From Otis tarda (lineage: Eukaryota > Chordata > Aves > Otidiformes > Otididae), in NCBI GenBank assembly GCA_026413225.1, contig CM048557.1:71228987-71292986 (forward strand): a stretch of DNA of 64,000 nt, read 5' to 3'. This document shows positions 53,622 through 63,502 of this stretch, one piece after another. Both the position numbers and the translations under genes were made by a program. A model generated the notes under the pieces. It searched no databases and had not been told where the DNA came from. It saw only the letters and a list, made by a program, of their open reading frames with translations. How positions within the stretch are numbered: position 1 is the first letter of the stretch; the number at the start of each line of letters is the position of its first letter.

Positions 53622-53640
53622 GCATGCCGGGAGGCGTAGT
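53622..53640 (+). promoter_or_regulatory. ZNF143/Staf-type binding motif, second copy
   Basis: GCATGCCGGGAGGCGTAGT, same orientation, about 62 bp after the first. A third, weaker relative (GGCAGGGACGTGTAGTTTT) follows at about 53,688. Confidence 0.6.
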
Positions 53641-53679
53641 CTTTCCGTACTCGGCTGCCGGGCGCACGTGCCGTGTTTG

Positions 53680-54275
53680 CCAGTGCACGGCAGGGACGTG
53701 TAGTTTTTGCTGCCAAGCCACTGCATTGCTCTCGGCGTAGTCCTTGTTACTCCCGCGGCCCCCGGTGTATTTTTGTTCCCCGTTTCGTGTGGTTTCCTGC
53801 AGGCTTTCAGGCGCCCGAATAACGATAAAACAGCTCGGACGCTGCGCATGCGGAGCGTGGCGCTCCGCCGTGCTCAGTGCTGCCGCCTGGCGAACCAATC
53901 CCGGTACTGCAGGTGCGAGCCACACAGGCGCCGCCGTGCTGCTCGCTGCTGCCCACCCGGACGGGCAATGCGGTGCTGCGGTGCGGTGCCGCCGCGCTCG
54001 TTGCTGCCTCCCGGTAAGGAAACGCCGCTGCCGCCCCACGTGCACGCTGCCGGCGGGCGCTCGGCGCGCAAAGCGCGGGACTGCAGCGCCGACTCCGCAC
54101 AGGGACAGAGCAGCGCCGCCGCCTCCTCTGCCGCGGCAGGGCGGTGTGCCGGGCGCGCTTCCCGAGGGCGGGTAGGGGCCAGGAGCAGCAGTGAGGTGAG
54201 GGAGCCCCTTTGGCGGGTGCGGGGCTGTCTCCTGCCCGCCGGCCGCCTGGGGCTGGCGGGATAGGGAGCTTCAAA
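53680..54275 (+). repeat. Right arm of inverted promoter pair
   Basis: Aligns with the reverse complement of 35,390-36,015. See that entry for shared words. The two arms are about 18 kb apart. Confidence 0.85.
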
Positions 54276-54713
54276 CTGCCCGGTGCAGCAGAGTCCCGGT
54301 CTGCTGGAGGTGAGCCGGGTGAAGGCAGCCCCGGGGCGTTACCCGAGAGCTGAGAGAAGGGAAGAGGGGAAGCAGGCGGACCCCGCTGCAGGCACAGATG
54401 CCGGGTGCTTCCCCCATCACAGCAGAGCTCCACCTGAGGTGCCCTGAGCGCCGCTGGTCCTGTGCAGCTGCCCCCAGCTCCAGCACCTCCCCTGAAGCCT
54501 GTCCTGTAGCCCCGGGCTGCCCCCAAGCCCTGTCGTGCAGGCTGCAAGCTGGCCCTTGAATGTGTTTTATTCTCCAGAAACGCTGGTGCTGTTTGCATCG
54601 GTTTGGGGAAAGAGGGGCATTTCTGGCAGCTCCTGCAGAAGGAGGGATTCCTGCCTGAGGAGAGCCGCGGTCACCACTGTGGCTCACAGTCGCTTGTTCT
54701 TTCCTTCTCCCAG

Positions 54714-54892
54714 AGACAGCACTGAGGAGTCAGTTGTTGGTTCCTCTCTGAGGATGATGTTGACTGCATCAGGCTCAGGTTTGCGTGATTTGCCTTTGGC
54801 CTCATTCTCCTAGCAGCACGGGCAAAAAGGGCCACCCAGATGCTTACTGGCTGTGGACAGGTGCTGCCGCGGCTGAATCTGGAGAGAGACAG
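54714..54892 (+). CDS. Candidate exon, paralogue of 45,338 block
   Basis: A 179-nt block between TTTCCTTCTCCCAG and GAGAGACAG|GTAAAG. The phase-2 frame reads DSTEESVVGSSLRMM, LTASGSGLRDLPLAS, FS and then TAG well before the donor. The shared start pattern with 45,338 (VV..SSL) is suggestive, but the frames close at different points, so a non-coding exon is equally likely. Confidence 0.35.
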
Positions 54893-55139
54893 GTAAAGCA
54901 GCTGAGGAATAAAATAAACACAGCAGGCAGCAGGTCTGTCCAGCTGCAGACAAGAGAGAGCCCACCTCTCTGGGTGAGGAGGGATCTTAGCGTAGTTCTT
55001 AGCAGATGCGATGGCTGACGTGCACAGCAGGGCCTGTGTGTGACCAAAAGCGCAGTACAGCCACGTAGCGTCTGCACATGTGAGGCTAGGTATCTTCAAA
55101 GCCTCGTATTTTAAGAGCTTTCTTTATATCTCTTGGTCT

Positions 55140-55480
55140 GGTTCCCTCTCACTTCCTCTTCTCTGACCTGCTGGCCATAACTAGGTTGGTTTTGGTGTGT
55201 TGCTGGTTCCTTCTCCCTCTCCTTTATTTACTCCTCCATCCTTGTGTCCCTGTTTTTTTATGCCATCTCTCGGCTCTCTTCTCTATACACGCCTGTCCAG
55301 CTCAGCATCCCTCGCTTGATCACAGCATCCCGTTTTCCAGCTCCCTGTCCCCTGCCTCTTCTCTATGTCGCTCCTGTTTTTCTGTTCCCGTTTTCTCCGT
55401 CTGTCCTGCAGTGTTTGGTCAGAGACCCTTGTAGCTAACTCACTGCTGGGATTTTTTAATATGCATTCATGAGTAGACTC
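55140..55480 (+). repeat. Short pyrimidine-rich tract
   Basis: C/T-rich, with CTCCCTGTCCCCTGCCTCTTC and TCCGTCTGTCCTGCAGTG. A short member of the pyrimidine-rich family in the same relative position, between the exon-like segments and the 'CCCCTGG' block, as at 45.9-46.4 kb. Confidence 0.6.
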
Positions 55481-55489
55481 ATGAGCCCC

Positions 55490-55880
55490 TGGACGTGTTT
55501 GCAGCCCCTGGGTGCAGAGCTTGTGGCTGAGGAGAGGCATGGGGGTGGAGGGGGAGGTGATGTGCTGTGGGGTCTTGGCAAGGGCCCCTGCTCCCGATGG
55601 GCTCCAGCTGGGGCTGGAGGTGGGGCAGCCCCAGGTGCAGCCAGTGAGGCTGAGGGTGGGGCTGGCCCTGCTGTATGAGGGGGCTCCAGCTGTAAAGGGG
55701 GCTGCCGGGGCATGGCTGCCTGAGGGAGCTGAGGAGTGAATCCAGGGGAGTCCCAGAGGCAGTTGCCTCCAGCAAGTGGTCTCTGTGGTGAGAAAGGATC
55801 TGTCTGAGCCCTCCCTGACAGAGCAGACACCAGCACGCAGTGCCAGGAGCTCAGTGTCTCCCCAGGACATGTGAATGAGC
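55490..55880 (+). repeat. 'CCCCTGG' block, copy 3 of 3
   Basis: GCCCCTGGACGTGTTTGCAGC, CAGAGCTTGTGGCTGAGGA, GCTCCAGCTGGGGCTGGAGG and CTCCAGCTGTAAAGGGGGC closely match 46,401-46,680. This defines the 44.9-46.8 / 54.2-55.9 kb duplication. Confidence 0.8.
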
Positions 55881-57166
55881 CACCAGGTGTCCGGGAAGCC
55901 TTGTGGATGAGGAGCATCGAGGCAGCATTGTGTGCTGCTGAAAGAGTGAGGACTGGGCAGGCGACACTGCAGAGGATGAAGGGGCAGAGACAGAGAGAGA
56001 AGCTTCAGACAAGCTTTGGGGTGGTGAAGGTCTCCTGCCAGCATCTGGAGCTGCGGTGAGTCCCTCGTACTCTTCTCTGCATCCGGGCCCATCTCTGCCA
56101 CCGTTTTCCAGATGCTTGCCTGCCTTCCTTCCTCTGTAGGGTGCTTTGTTGAAGTCCCCTTCAGAGTTCCTCATTGTTAACTCTGAGGCTTCTTTGGTCT
56201 CTCGGGCCCCCTCTGGCATCCTCTGCTCCCTTTGCCCAGCTCTGTCGAGACATCATCTGTGCCCCAGAGCCATGTTCTAGCTCAGGAGGGTTCTGAGCAT
56301 CACTCTTTTCCCCTCAGAACCCTTCCTGCATCCGCATCTGTTAGCCAGGTCGGTCTTTGTGTCCTCTTACTTGTTCGATGCGCCTCCGCTGGGTCCACTG
56401 CGGACGTCTGTCCTTTGTTGGATTTGCTTTTGAGCTCATTGCATTCCCAAGACTTCTTTGGTCTCTCCAGCTGCCCTTCAGGACCTCTCTGATCTGTGTG
56501 ATGATGGCTCTCATTCCATCAGAAGCTTTTCCATCTTAGGGCTCCGCAGTGGTCTGTTTCCTGGCTTATAGTGTGTTTCTGTTTGGTATCTGGTACCCCA
56601 AAGGTGTCCATGGTTGGCTCAGATCTCCTCCTGAGTTTTCCAGAGAAGGTGGTAGCCTTCATCTCCTTTTATTGACACATCTCCCGTGGTGTTTTTTGTT
56701 GTGCTTTGCAATTTTTGTTCTAGCTATGTAGATGTTAATTAGGCTGCTTTATACAGCTTTTGATCCATTTATTCTATTTCCATCGGGTTTTGTGTGTTTA
56801 CTGTCCTTTGGGACTTGTAGGGTTCTGTTAAGGGAGTCAGTTGGAGAGATGGTCGAGGTGACTCTGAATCGTCGGTGATTTACAGTAAATTTTTTTTTTT
56901 TTTTAATTTTTTTTTTTGCAGCCAGAGATATTTTTGAGCAGGAATTCTTAGGGGATCTAATTCTGCTTTGTCACTCGGTCCTATGGAGAACGTAATTCTG
57001 GCAGAGGTTAGGTAGCATCTGTGGTGTTGCTAGAAATGAAGTGTAACCCCGTAGCATGTTTGTTTTCTTGGGGGAAATCAGAGCATGTAATTTTTAATAA
57101 GAATATTGTTATTGCATTTAATGACCCGGATTCCTAGATAGGTCAGTACAACACATATCTTTGCAG
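55881..57166 (+). other. Transition region before the tandem array
   Basis: Contains a weak third relative of the basic-segment exon, ending at CTGCG|GTGAGTCCC (56,055), T-rich sequence at 56.2-56.9 kb and a long T run near 56,890-56,920. From about 56,985 (CCTATGGAGAACGTAATTCTGGCAG) it matches 46,805 onward (CCTATCCAGAATGTAGCTCTGGTAG). No gene named. Confidence 0.5.
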
Positions 57167-59166
57167 GGCTGACCCAGAGGAAGAACGGGACGTGGGTCAA
57201 CAGCGCGAGTATATATTTTGTGGGTGTGTACCGATGCCTTTCAGAGTGTGTCAGAGGGTAAGGTTTTTGTGCTGTTTGGTGTAATGTTGTTCTGTTTTGT
57301 GTGTGTGTCAAAGATACGAGTTTTGTGTGGGAGCCTCAATGCAGCAACTGGAACTGACGAGTGCTGGGTGGGTGAGCCATCACAGTAAAGGAGCAGGAGA
57401 TGGGCATAGGTGCTGGCAGACTGAGGTTTCAAGCAGTATCTCCACGTGTCTTTTTGCTTGGCTTTGCGTAAGTGCCGCACGCAGGCTTAGAGGGACAGTG
57501 ACACGCACAGTGACGAGCGGTTTGAGAAGGTGAGGCGGTTGTGGGCCAGGTTGGCATTTCAGATCGAAGTTTTACGTGGCAGGTCAGTGTAGTGTTTCTC
57601 TTTGGTGTTGCAGGTTCTGTGCGGACTGCCTGTGGAGCTGTGCGAGCGATTGAAGTGAGCTGGGGAGCGGAGAGGAGTAGCATGGGGTTGCCGATGTCTT
57701 GCAAGTGCAATGGTAGTTTTGTGTCTCTTGCATTCTTAGGGGCCACAAGCAAGGACAGCTACAGTGCCCGATTCTGGAATGGACACAGAGTAGGCAAGCG
57801 GAATAGAGTGGATTGAGGTGGGGCATGTTGCTGGAAATGTCCATGTTGATGGAGGTGATGCAGACTAACAACTCTGTTGTGTGAAGACTGGTTCTGACTT
57901 TCTTTTTTGCAGATGATGAAGAAAGACCTGGCGACTGCAAGAGTAATCCAGTGGAGTGACTGTGTTTTTTCTTGTTCAGCAATGGAATCAGACTCCCGGA
58001 CCTGTGAAAGCTAAGTTGAGGCACGGGTGCTGGCGAGGGATCAGGGAAAGGAGGGGATAAGGTTGGCAATTTCAGGAAGGGGTTTTAAACGTAGTGTAGC
58101 TTCGAAGGCCTGTCCAAGAGCAGTCTCTTTTCAGTAGGTAAAAGGAGGTGGGTTACCGTTCAGCGTAACGCTGGCTTGTGCCAGGCAGGGCAGTTCCAGC
58201 CTGCGTCTGTTGTTGTTTTGTTGTGGTCTGTCTTCTGTGTCCTAGACCTTCCTTGGGTGTCAATGTCCTCCTTTTGCTCAAGGAGCACAGCAGACGCCTC
58301 GGGCGCCAGCTCTGAGGTTCGGAACGCCGGTGCTCATCATCACGGTCCCGATCGGGCCCTTCTTTTATGGAGTTACAGGCTTCAGGCATGGATCGTTCTA
58401 TCATCTTGGAAGTTTAGGGACGGTCCTCTTTTCTGGCATCATTATCGGCTGCGTGAACAGCTCTGCTCTCTAGCCGTCCATTTTCATGGACTGGGAATTC
58501 TTCCCTGCATCCTGACGTTCTCTAGGTCTTGAAGCCAGGCTTCTTGTGCATACATCTTCTCAGTTTGGAGACTAAGGTCCTGTCCCAGGCCACGATGTTC
58601 TGTTCTTCCTTCGGCGCTGCCAGAGTGCCCTCTCTTATTGCTGTCATGGTCCCGCAGGTCTTCTCCGATGACGTTTTCTGTCCGGGCATCATCTTTCTGG
58701 TCAAGAGTTTTTTCTGATCTTAGAGGCCCATAGTTTGCAGTGTTCTTTGTCGTGTCTGTGTGCGTGTGTGTGTTTGGCTTGGAGTTGCCCTGCCTGCAGG
58801 TGTAGAGTTAGGGTTAGGTGGATTGGTGACAAGAGTCTGTAGTTATTATGGTGATATGCCTAGACCGTTGAGGCGAAGGTCATACAGTCATCTGGGACAG
58901 AGCAGTTGTCATCAGTATGTTAGTGAGGAGAGTCATTTCAGGGGTATTTTGCGGGTGCCGAGGGGATGACCGGAGTCGTGTGGGAGAGGCAGCTAGCATA
59001 CCAGTTCAGAGGATGGGATATCGAAGGTGTGCAGGCTTGTATGTGTAGAGCTTAATGTTTGAATTCTGTATTTCTTTGAACAGCAGGCTGTCCAAACGAG
59101 ACACCTGGAATTCTTAAGCTCTCACTCTGCTAGCGGTTGACTTGTGTGACATTAATGTTTCTACAG
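57167..59166 (+). repeat. Tandem array unit 1 (about 2.0 kb)
   Basis: First unit, set from the exon-like acceptor TTTGCAG at 57,166 to the next at 59,166. Landmarks in order: GGTGAGCC..CAGTAAAGGAGCAGGAGATGGGCATAGGTGC (57,370), GAAGGTGAGGCGGTTG (57,525), GGCCAGGTTGGCATTT (57,546) and GCATTCTTAGGGGCCACAAGC (57,733). Then TTTTTTGCAGATGATGAAG (57,913), GGTGCTGGCGAGGG (58,026), TGTCCTAGACC (58,246), GAATTCTTCCCTGCATCC (58,494) and TTAGAGGCCCATAGTTTG (58,719). Its first part is more diverged than in later units. Confidence 0.85.
58246..58473 (+). CDS. Candidate exon in unit 1: two hydrophobic segments
   Basis: From the acceptor CTTCTGTGTCCTAG the frame is open for 75 codons to a TAG: TFLGCQCPPFAQG, AQQTPRAPALRFG, TPVLIITVPIGPFFYG, VTGFRHGSFYHLG, SLGTVLFSGIIIG, CVNSSAL. 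Two hydrophobic runs (LIITVPIGPFFYG and TVLFSGIIIGCV) with a short loop resemble the C-terminal end of a small membrane protein. The corresponding blocks in units 2 and 3 are also open with lengths differing only by codon multiples. An overlapping frame (118 codons from 58,176) is also open in all units, so the frame choice is not settled. Family not recognised. Confidence 0.4.
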   Translation, partial: TFLGCQCPPFAQGAQQTPRAPALRFGTPVLIITVPIGPFFYGVTGFRHGSFYHLGSLGTVLFSGIIIGCVNSSAL

Positions 59167-61326
59167 ATGCAGAGGCCTGAGCCGTGCACCAAAGGACCAT
59201 GGAAGAGAGGTGAGCAGTTAAGATGGTGCGTGGGCACGTGGTATTAGAGGGAACGCGTGATGCGTGGCTGTAGGGCTACACTGATGCATTGCTATTTTTC
59301 CTTTTAATTTGAAGGTCTGTATCGACGAGAGACAGGCACCGTAGCGGACTCGGGCAAGGCGAGCGGTGATCGGCAAGCTGAAGTAGCAGTTCTTTTTCGG
59401 GTGTTGTATTGTTGGTGAATGGTTTAAGCAACCCACGTTGTTCGGGGTTTGCAGGTGGCGCACCAGCCTCCGTGTGTTAACTCAAACTGAGGGATCCTGG
59501 ATGGGTGAGCTGTTGAGATAAAGGAGCAGGAGATGGACACCGGTGCGGGCAGGCTGAGGTTTGGGGCTGTATCTCAGCATGTGTTGTTTTGCTTGGGTTT
59601 TCGTAGGTGCCGCTTGGAGCGACAGTGAAGTGCGCTGAAGAGTGATCCGAGAAGGTGAGGCGGTTGCAAGCCAGGTTGGCATTTAAGAGCAATGTTTTAC
59701 ATGACAACTCAGTGTAGTGTGGTGGGCGGTTTTTTTGGGTTTGTTGGTTTGTTTGTTTTGCAGGTTTTGCACAGGCTGACTTTGTAACTGTGTGAGTGTT
59801 CGAGGTGAGCCAGGTAGCAGAGAGGAGGAGCGTGGGGTTGCTGATGTCTTGTAAGCGTAATGGTAATTTTGTGCCTCTTGCTATCTTAGGCGCCACAAGG
59901 AAGGACAGCTACAGAGTCCAACTCTGGAACTGTCACAGACCAGGGGAGCGGAATACAGCGGTTTGTCCAAGGTGGGGCAGATTGCCGGAAATGTCTGTTT
60001 TGATTAAGGTGATGCTGAATAATGGTGCTGTTGTGAGAGGGTTGGTGTTGGCTTTTTTTTTTTTTTTTTTTTGCAGACAATGAAAAGAGACCTCGTGACT
60101 GCAGGAATAATCCAGTGGGGTGACTGTGGTGTTTTCTTGTCATGCATGGAATCGGACTCCTGTCCTCCGAAAGCTAAGGTGAGGCACGGGTGCTGGCGAG
60201 GGGTCAGGGGAGGGAGGGGATGAGGTTAGGAATTGTAGGGAAGACTTCTAAAGATCGTGTGGAGTGGAAGGCCTGTACAGGAACAATCCCCTTTCAGCAG
60301 GGAAAAGGGGGTGGGTTACTGTTCAGCATGATGCTGGCATGTGCTGGGCAGGGCAGTTCCAGCCTGCGTCTGTTGTTGTTTTGTTGGTTCTGTGTCTTAG
60401 ACCTTCCTCGGGTCTCGGCGTCCTCCTTTTGCTCGACGATCACGGCAGGCACCAGCTCTGAGGTCCAGAACGCTGGTGCTCATCATCGCGGTCCCGATCG
60501 GGCCCTTCTTTTATGGAGTTACAAGCTTAATGCTTGGATCGTTCTCTCATATTGGAAGTTTAGGGACGGTCCTCTTTTCTGGCATCGTTCTTGGCTGTGT
60601 GAGCAGCTCTGCTCTCTAACCGTCCATGTTCACGGACTGGGAATTCTTCCCTGCATCCTGATGTTTTTTAGGTGTTGAAGCAAGGCTTCTTGCTCATACT
60701 TCTCAGTTTGGAGAATAAGGTCTTGTCCCAGGACATGATGTTCTACTCTTTCTCGGGCGTTGGCAGAGAGCCTCTTATCGCTGTCACGGTCCAACAGGTC
60801 AATGTTCTCTGATGATGTTTTCCGTCTGGGCTTCATCTTTCTGGCTGAGAGTGTTTTTTGATCTTAGAGGCCTGTAGTTTGTAGTGTTCTGTGTAGTGTC
60901 TGTATGCGTGTCTGTTTGGCTTTGAGCTGCCCTGCCGGGGTTGTAGAACCAGAGTTAGGTAGAATAACGGTAAGTGTCTGTGGTTAATACGGTGAATATG
61001 CCTAGACTGTTGAGGCGAAGGTTGTCTGGTCATCTGGGGATCGAGCAGCTGTTGTCAGCAGGTGAGCGAGGAGAGTAATTTCTGCAGTATTTTGTGAGCA
61101 ATGAGGGAATGACCGGAGCCGTGCGGGAGAGACCGCTAGCCTGCCAGTTTTGAGGATGTATTTTAGAAAGTGTGAAGGCTTGTGTGTGTAGGGCTTAATG
61201 TTTGAATTCTGTATTTCTTTTAATGGCAGGCTCCAGTTGGTACTCCTAAATCAAAAGGAGATCCCTGGAATTGTTAAGCTCTCGCTCTGCTAGCGGTTGA
61301 CTTGCGTGACATTAATGTTTGTACAG
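59167..61326 (+). repeat. Tandem array unit 2 (2,160 bp)
   Basis: Bounded by CTACAG|ATGCAGAGGCCTGAG at 59,167 and GTACAG|ATGCAGAGGCCTGAG at 61,327. The first block (43 nt, frame MQRPEPCTKGPWKR) ends at AGAGAG|GTGAGC. Further exon-like sites: GGGTTTGCAG|GTGGCGC (59,455), GAGAAG|GTGAGG (59,653), TATCTTAG|GCGCC (59,890), TTTTTTGCAG|ACAATG (60,077) and GTGTCTTAG|ACC (60,401). All landmarks of unit 1 recur at about 2.15 kb spacing. Confidence 0.9.
60401..60619 (+). CDS. Candidate exon in unit 2: two hydrophobic segments
   Basis: 72 codons open from the acceptor to TAA: TFLGSRRPPFARR, SRQAPALRSRT, LVLIIAVPIGPFFYG, VTSLMLGSFSHIG, SLGTVLFSGIVLG, CVSSSAL. Nine bases shorter than unit 1 by one in-frame gap. 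Replacements versus unit 1 in the hydrophobic runs are conservative (ITV to IAV, IIIG to IVLG). However, changes fall about equally on all three codon positions, so purifying selection is not shown. Confidence 0.4.
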   Translation, partial: TFLGSRRPPFARRSRQAPALRSRTLVLIIAVPIGPFFYGVTSLMLGSFSHIGSLGTVLFSGIVLGCVSSSAL

Positions 61327-63502
61327 ATGCAGAGGCCTGAGCTGTGCACCGAAGGGCAACGGGGGAGAGGCGAGTGGAGCGCAGTAAAGAGGTGGGTGAG
61401 TGCGTGGCATCGGAGGGAACAAGTGATGGGTGGCTACAGGACTCAATTATAGTATTTCTATTATTGTAAAATTTGGAAGTGAGAAGCGACAAGTGCCATG
61501 AGAGTCGGGCAGTGGGGTGGACTCAGGCAAGGTGAATGGTGCTTGGTGGGCTGAAGTTGCGGTTACTTTTCAGGTCTTGCATGGCTGGTGAAGTTTTAAT
61601 CAACTCATATTGTTTGGTGTTTGCAGGTGCTCCGCCAGCCTCAATATGACAACTGGAACTGACACGCCTAGGTGCGCGAGCTGTCAAGGTAAAGGAGACG
61701 GAGAACAGGCATAGGTGCGCGGAGGCTGAGGTTTCAGGCAGTATCTCCCCACGTACCCTTTTGCTTGGGTTTTTGTAGGTGCCACTCAGGGACTGTGACG
61801 TGCGCTGATGAGCAGTTGGAGAAGGTGAGGCAGTTGTGGGCCAGGCTGGCATTTAAGAGCCAAGCATTACAGGGCAACTTGACGTAGCGAGTTTTTTTTT
61901 TTTTGTTTTGCAGGTTCTGTGCAGGCTGCCAGTGGAACTCTGTGAGCCACTGAAGCGCGCTGGTCAGTGGAGAGGAGAAGAGTGGGACTGGTGATTTCTT
62001 GCAAGCGCAATGGTAATTTTCTGTCTTTTGCATTCTTAGGTGCCTCAAGCAAGGACAGCCACAATGTCCGACTCTGGAACTGGTGTGGAACAGGGACTGG
62101 AACGCTAGGATGTCTCTGAGGTGGGGCATGTTTTGGGCAATATCTGTGGTGTGATGCTAAGTGACGGCACTGTTGTGTGAGGTTTTTGGTGTGGTTTTTT
62201 TGGTTTTTTGGTTTGTTTTTTTTTTTCCTGTTTTGCAGATGAGGAAGAGGGACCTGGCAACTGCAGGAGTAGGGTGCCTGTGTTTTTTCTTGTCAAGGAT
62301 GGATTGAGACTCGCAGCCCACTCAAAGCTAAGCTGAGGCACAGGTGCTGGCGAGGGGCCGGGGGAGGGAGGGGACGAGGTTAGGAACTGTAGGGAAGACT
62401 TAAATAGATAGTGTAGAGCGGAAGGCCTGTCCTCTTTCAGCAGGGAAAAGGGGGTGGGTTACTGTTCAGCATGATGCTGGCGTGTGCTGGGCAGGGCAGT
62501 TCCAGCCTGCGTCTGTTGTTGTTTTGTTTGTGTGGTCTGTCTTCTGTGTCTTAGACCTTCCTCGGGTCTCGGTGTCCTTTTGCTCGAGGAGCACGGCAGA
62601 TGCCTCGGGCGCCAGCTCTGAGGTTCGGAACGCCGGCGCTCATCATCACGGTCCCGATCGGGCCCTTCTTTTATGGAGTTACAGGCTTCAGGCATGGATC
62701 GTTCTATCGTCTTGGAAGTTTAGGGACGGTCCTCTTTTCTGGCATCATTATCGGCTGCGTGAACAGCTCTGCTCTCTAGCCGTCCATTTTCATGGACTGG
62801 GAATTCTTCCCTGCATCCTGACGTTCTCCAGGTCTTGAAGCCAGGCTTCTTGTGCATACATCATCTCAGTTTCTAAAGTAATGTCTTGTCCCAGGCCATG
62901 ATGTTCTGTTCTTTCTGTGGCGCTGCCACAGAGCCTTCTCTTATCACTGTACTGGTCCCGCAGGTCTTCTTTCTCAGTGGGATTTTTCCATCCAGGCTTT
63001 GTCTTTCTGGCCAAGAGTTTTCTCTGATCTTAGAGGCCTGTAGTTTGTAGTGTTCTGTGTAGTGATGGTCTATGCATGTGTGTGTTTGACTTGGAGCTGC
63101 CCTGCCTGCAGGTGTAGAGGCAGGGTTAGGTGGAAGAGCGATGAGAGTCTGCAGTTAATATGGTTATATGTCTAGACTGTAGACACAAAGGTTGTATGGT
63201 CATCTGGGATCGAGCAACTGTTGTCACTAGGTGAGGAGAGTCATTTCTGCAATATTTTGGGGGTGCTGAGGCCATGATGGTAGCCATCTGGGAGAGGCAA
63301 CCAGAGTGCCAGTCAAGGGGATGGCATTTCAAAAGTGTGAAGGTTTGTACATGTAGAGCTTAATGTTTGAATTCTGTATTTCTTTTAACGGCAGGCTGTA
63401 GTTGGGCTCCATTTAGTACTGCTGAAACACAAGGAGCCCTCTGGAATTCTTAAGTTATTGCTTTGCATGAGGTTGACTTGTTTGATATTAATGTTTCTAC
63501 AG
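61327..63502 (+). repeat. Tandem array unit 3 (2,176 bp)
   Basis: Same order of landmarks as unit 2: ATGCAGAGGCCTGAG (61,327), GTGTTTGCAG|GTGCTCC (61,627), GAGAAG|GTGAGG (61,822), GCATTCTTAG|GTGCC (62,040), GTTTTGCAG|ATGAGG (62,239) and GTGTCTTAG|ACC (62,555). Its left and right parts resemble unit 2 or are private, while 62,600-62,850 is almost identical to unit 1. Confidence 0.9.
62555..62779 (+). CDS. Candidate exon in unit 3: two hydrophobic segments
   Basis: 74 codons to TAG: TFLGSRCPFARG, ARQMPRAPALRFG, TPALIITVPIGPFFYG, VTGFRHGSFYRLG, SLGTVLFSGIIIG, CVNSSAL. Three bases shorter than unit 1 by one in-frame gap. The second two thirds differ from unit 1 at only a few bases, so its open frame is not independent evidence there. 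Confidence 0.4.
   Translation, partial: TFLGSRCPFARGARQMPRAPALRFGTPALIITVPIGPFFYGVTGFRHGSFYRLGSLGTVLFSGIIIGCVNSSAL

Larger units (their letters stand above)
53280..54540 (+). promoter_or_regulatory. CpG island, right-hand promoter
   Basis: About 1.2 kb of CpG-dense sequence. It contains ZNF143-like sites, an NRF1-like TGCGCATGCGGAG (about 53,843) and GC boxes. A minimal exon, GCGATGGAGAAG|GTGAGC (ATG at 53,328, MEK then donor), could be a first coding exon. The 53,680-54,275 part is the right arm of the inverted promoter pair. The 54,185-54,540 part is shared in sense orientation with 44,950-45,240. Long minus-strand frames here (to 435 codons) are composition artefacts. Confidence 0.65.

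Noticed and set aside
52738-54045. 435-codon open frame on the minus strand
   Set aside because: It crosses the CpG island and the candidate last exon antisense, is Pro/Ala/Ser/Arg-rich with no motif, and its paralogous region at 35.4-36.0 kb does not keep the same frame.
60630-60836. Minus-strand 68-codon frame with charged, coiled-coil-like composition (ERVEHHVLGQDLILQTEK)
   Set aside because: Related antisense frames in units 1 and 3 are only partly conserved, with different frame and length in unit 1. The splice-type signals in the array all favour the plus strand.
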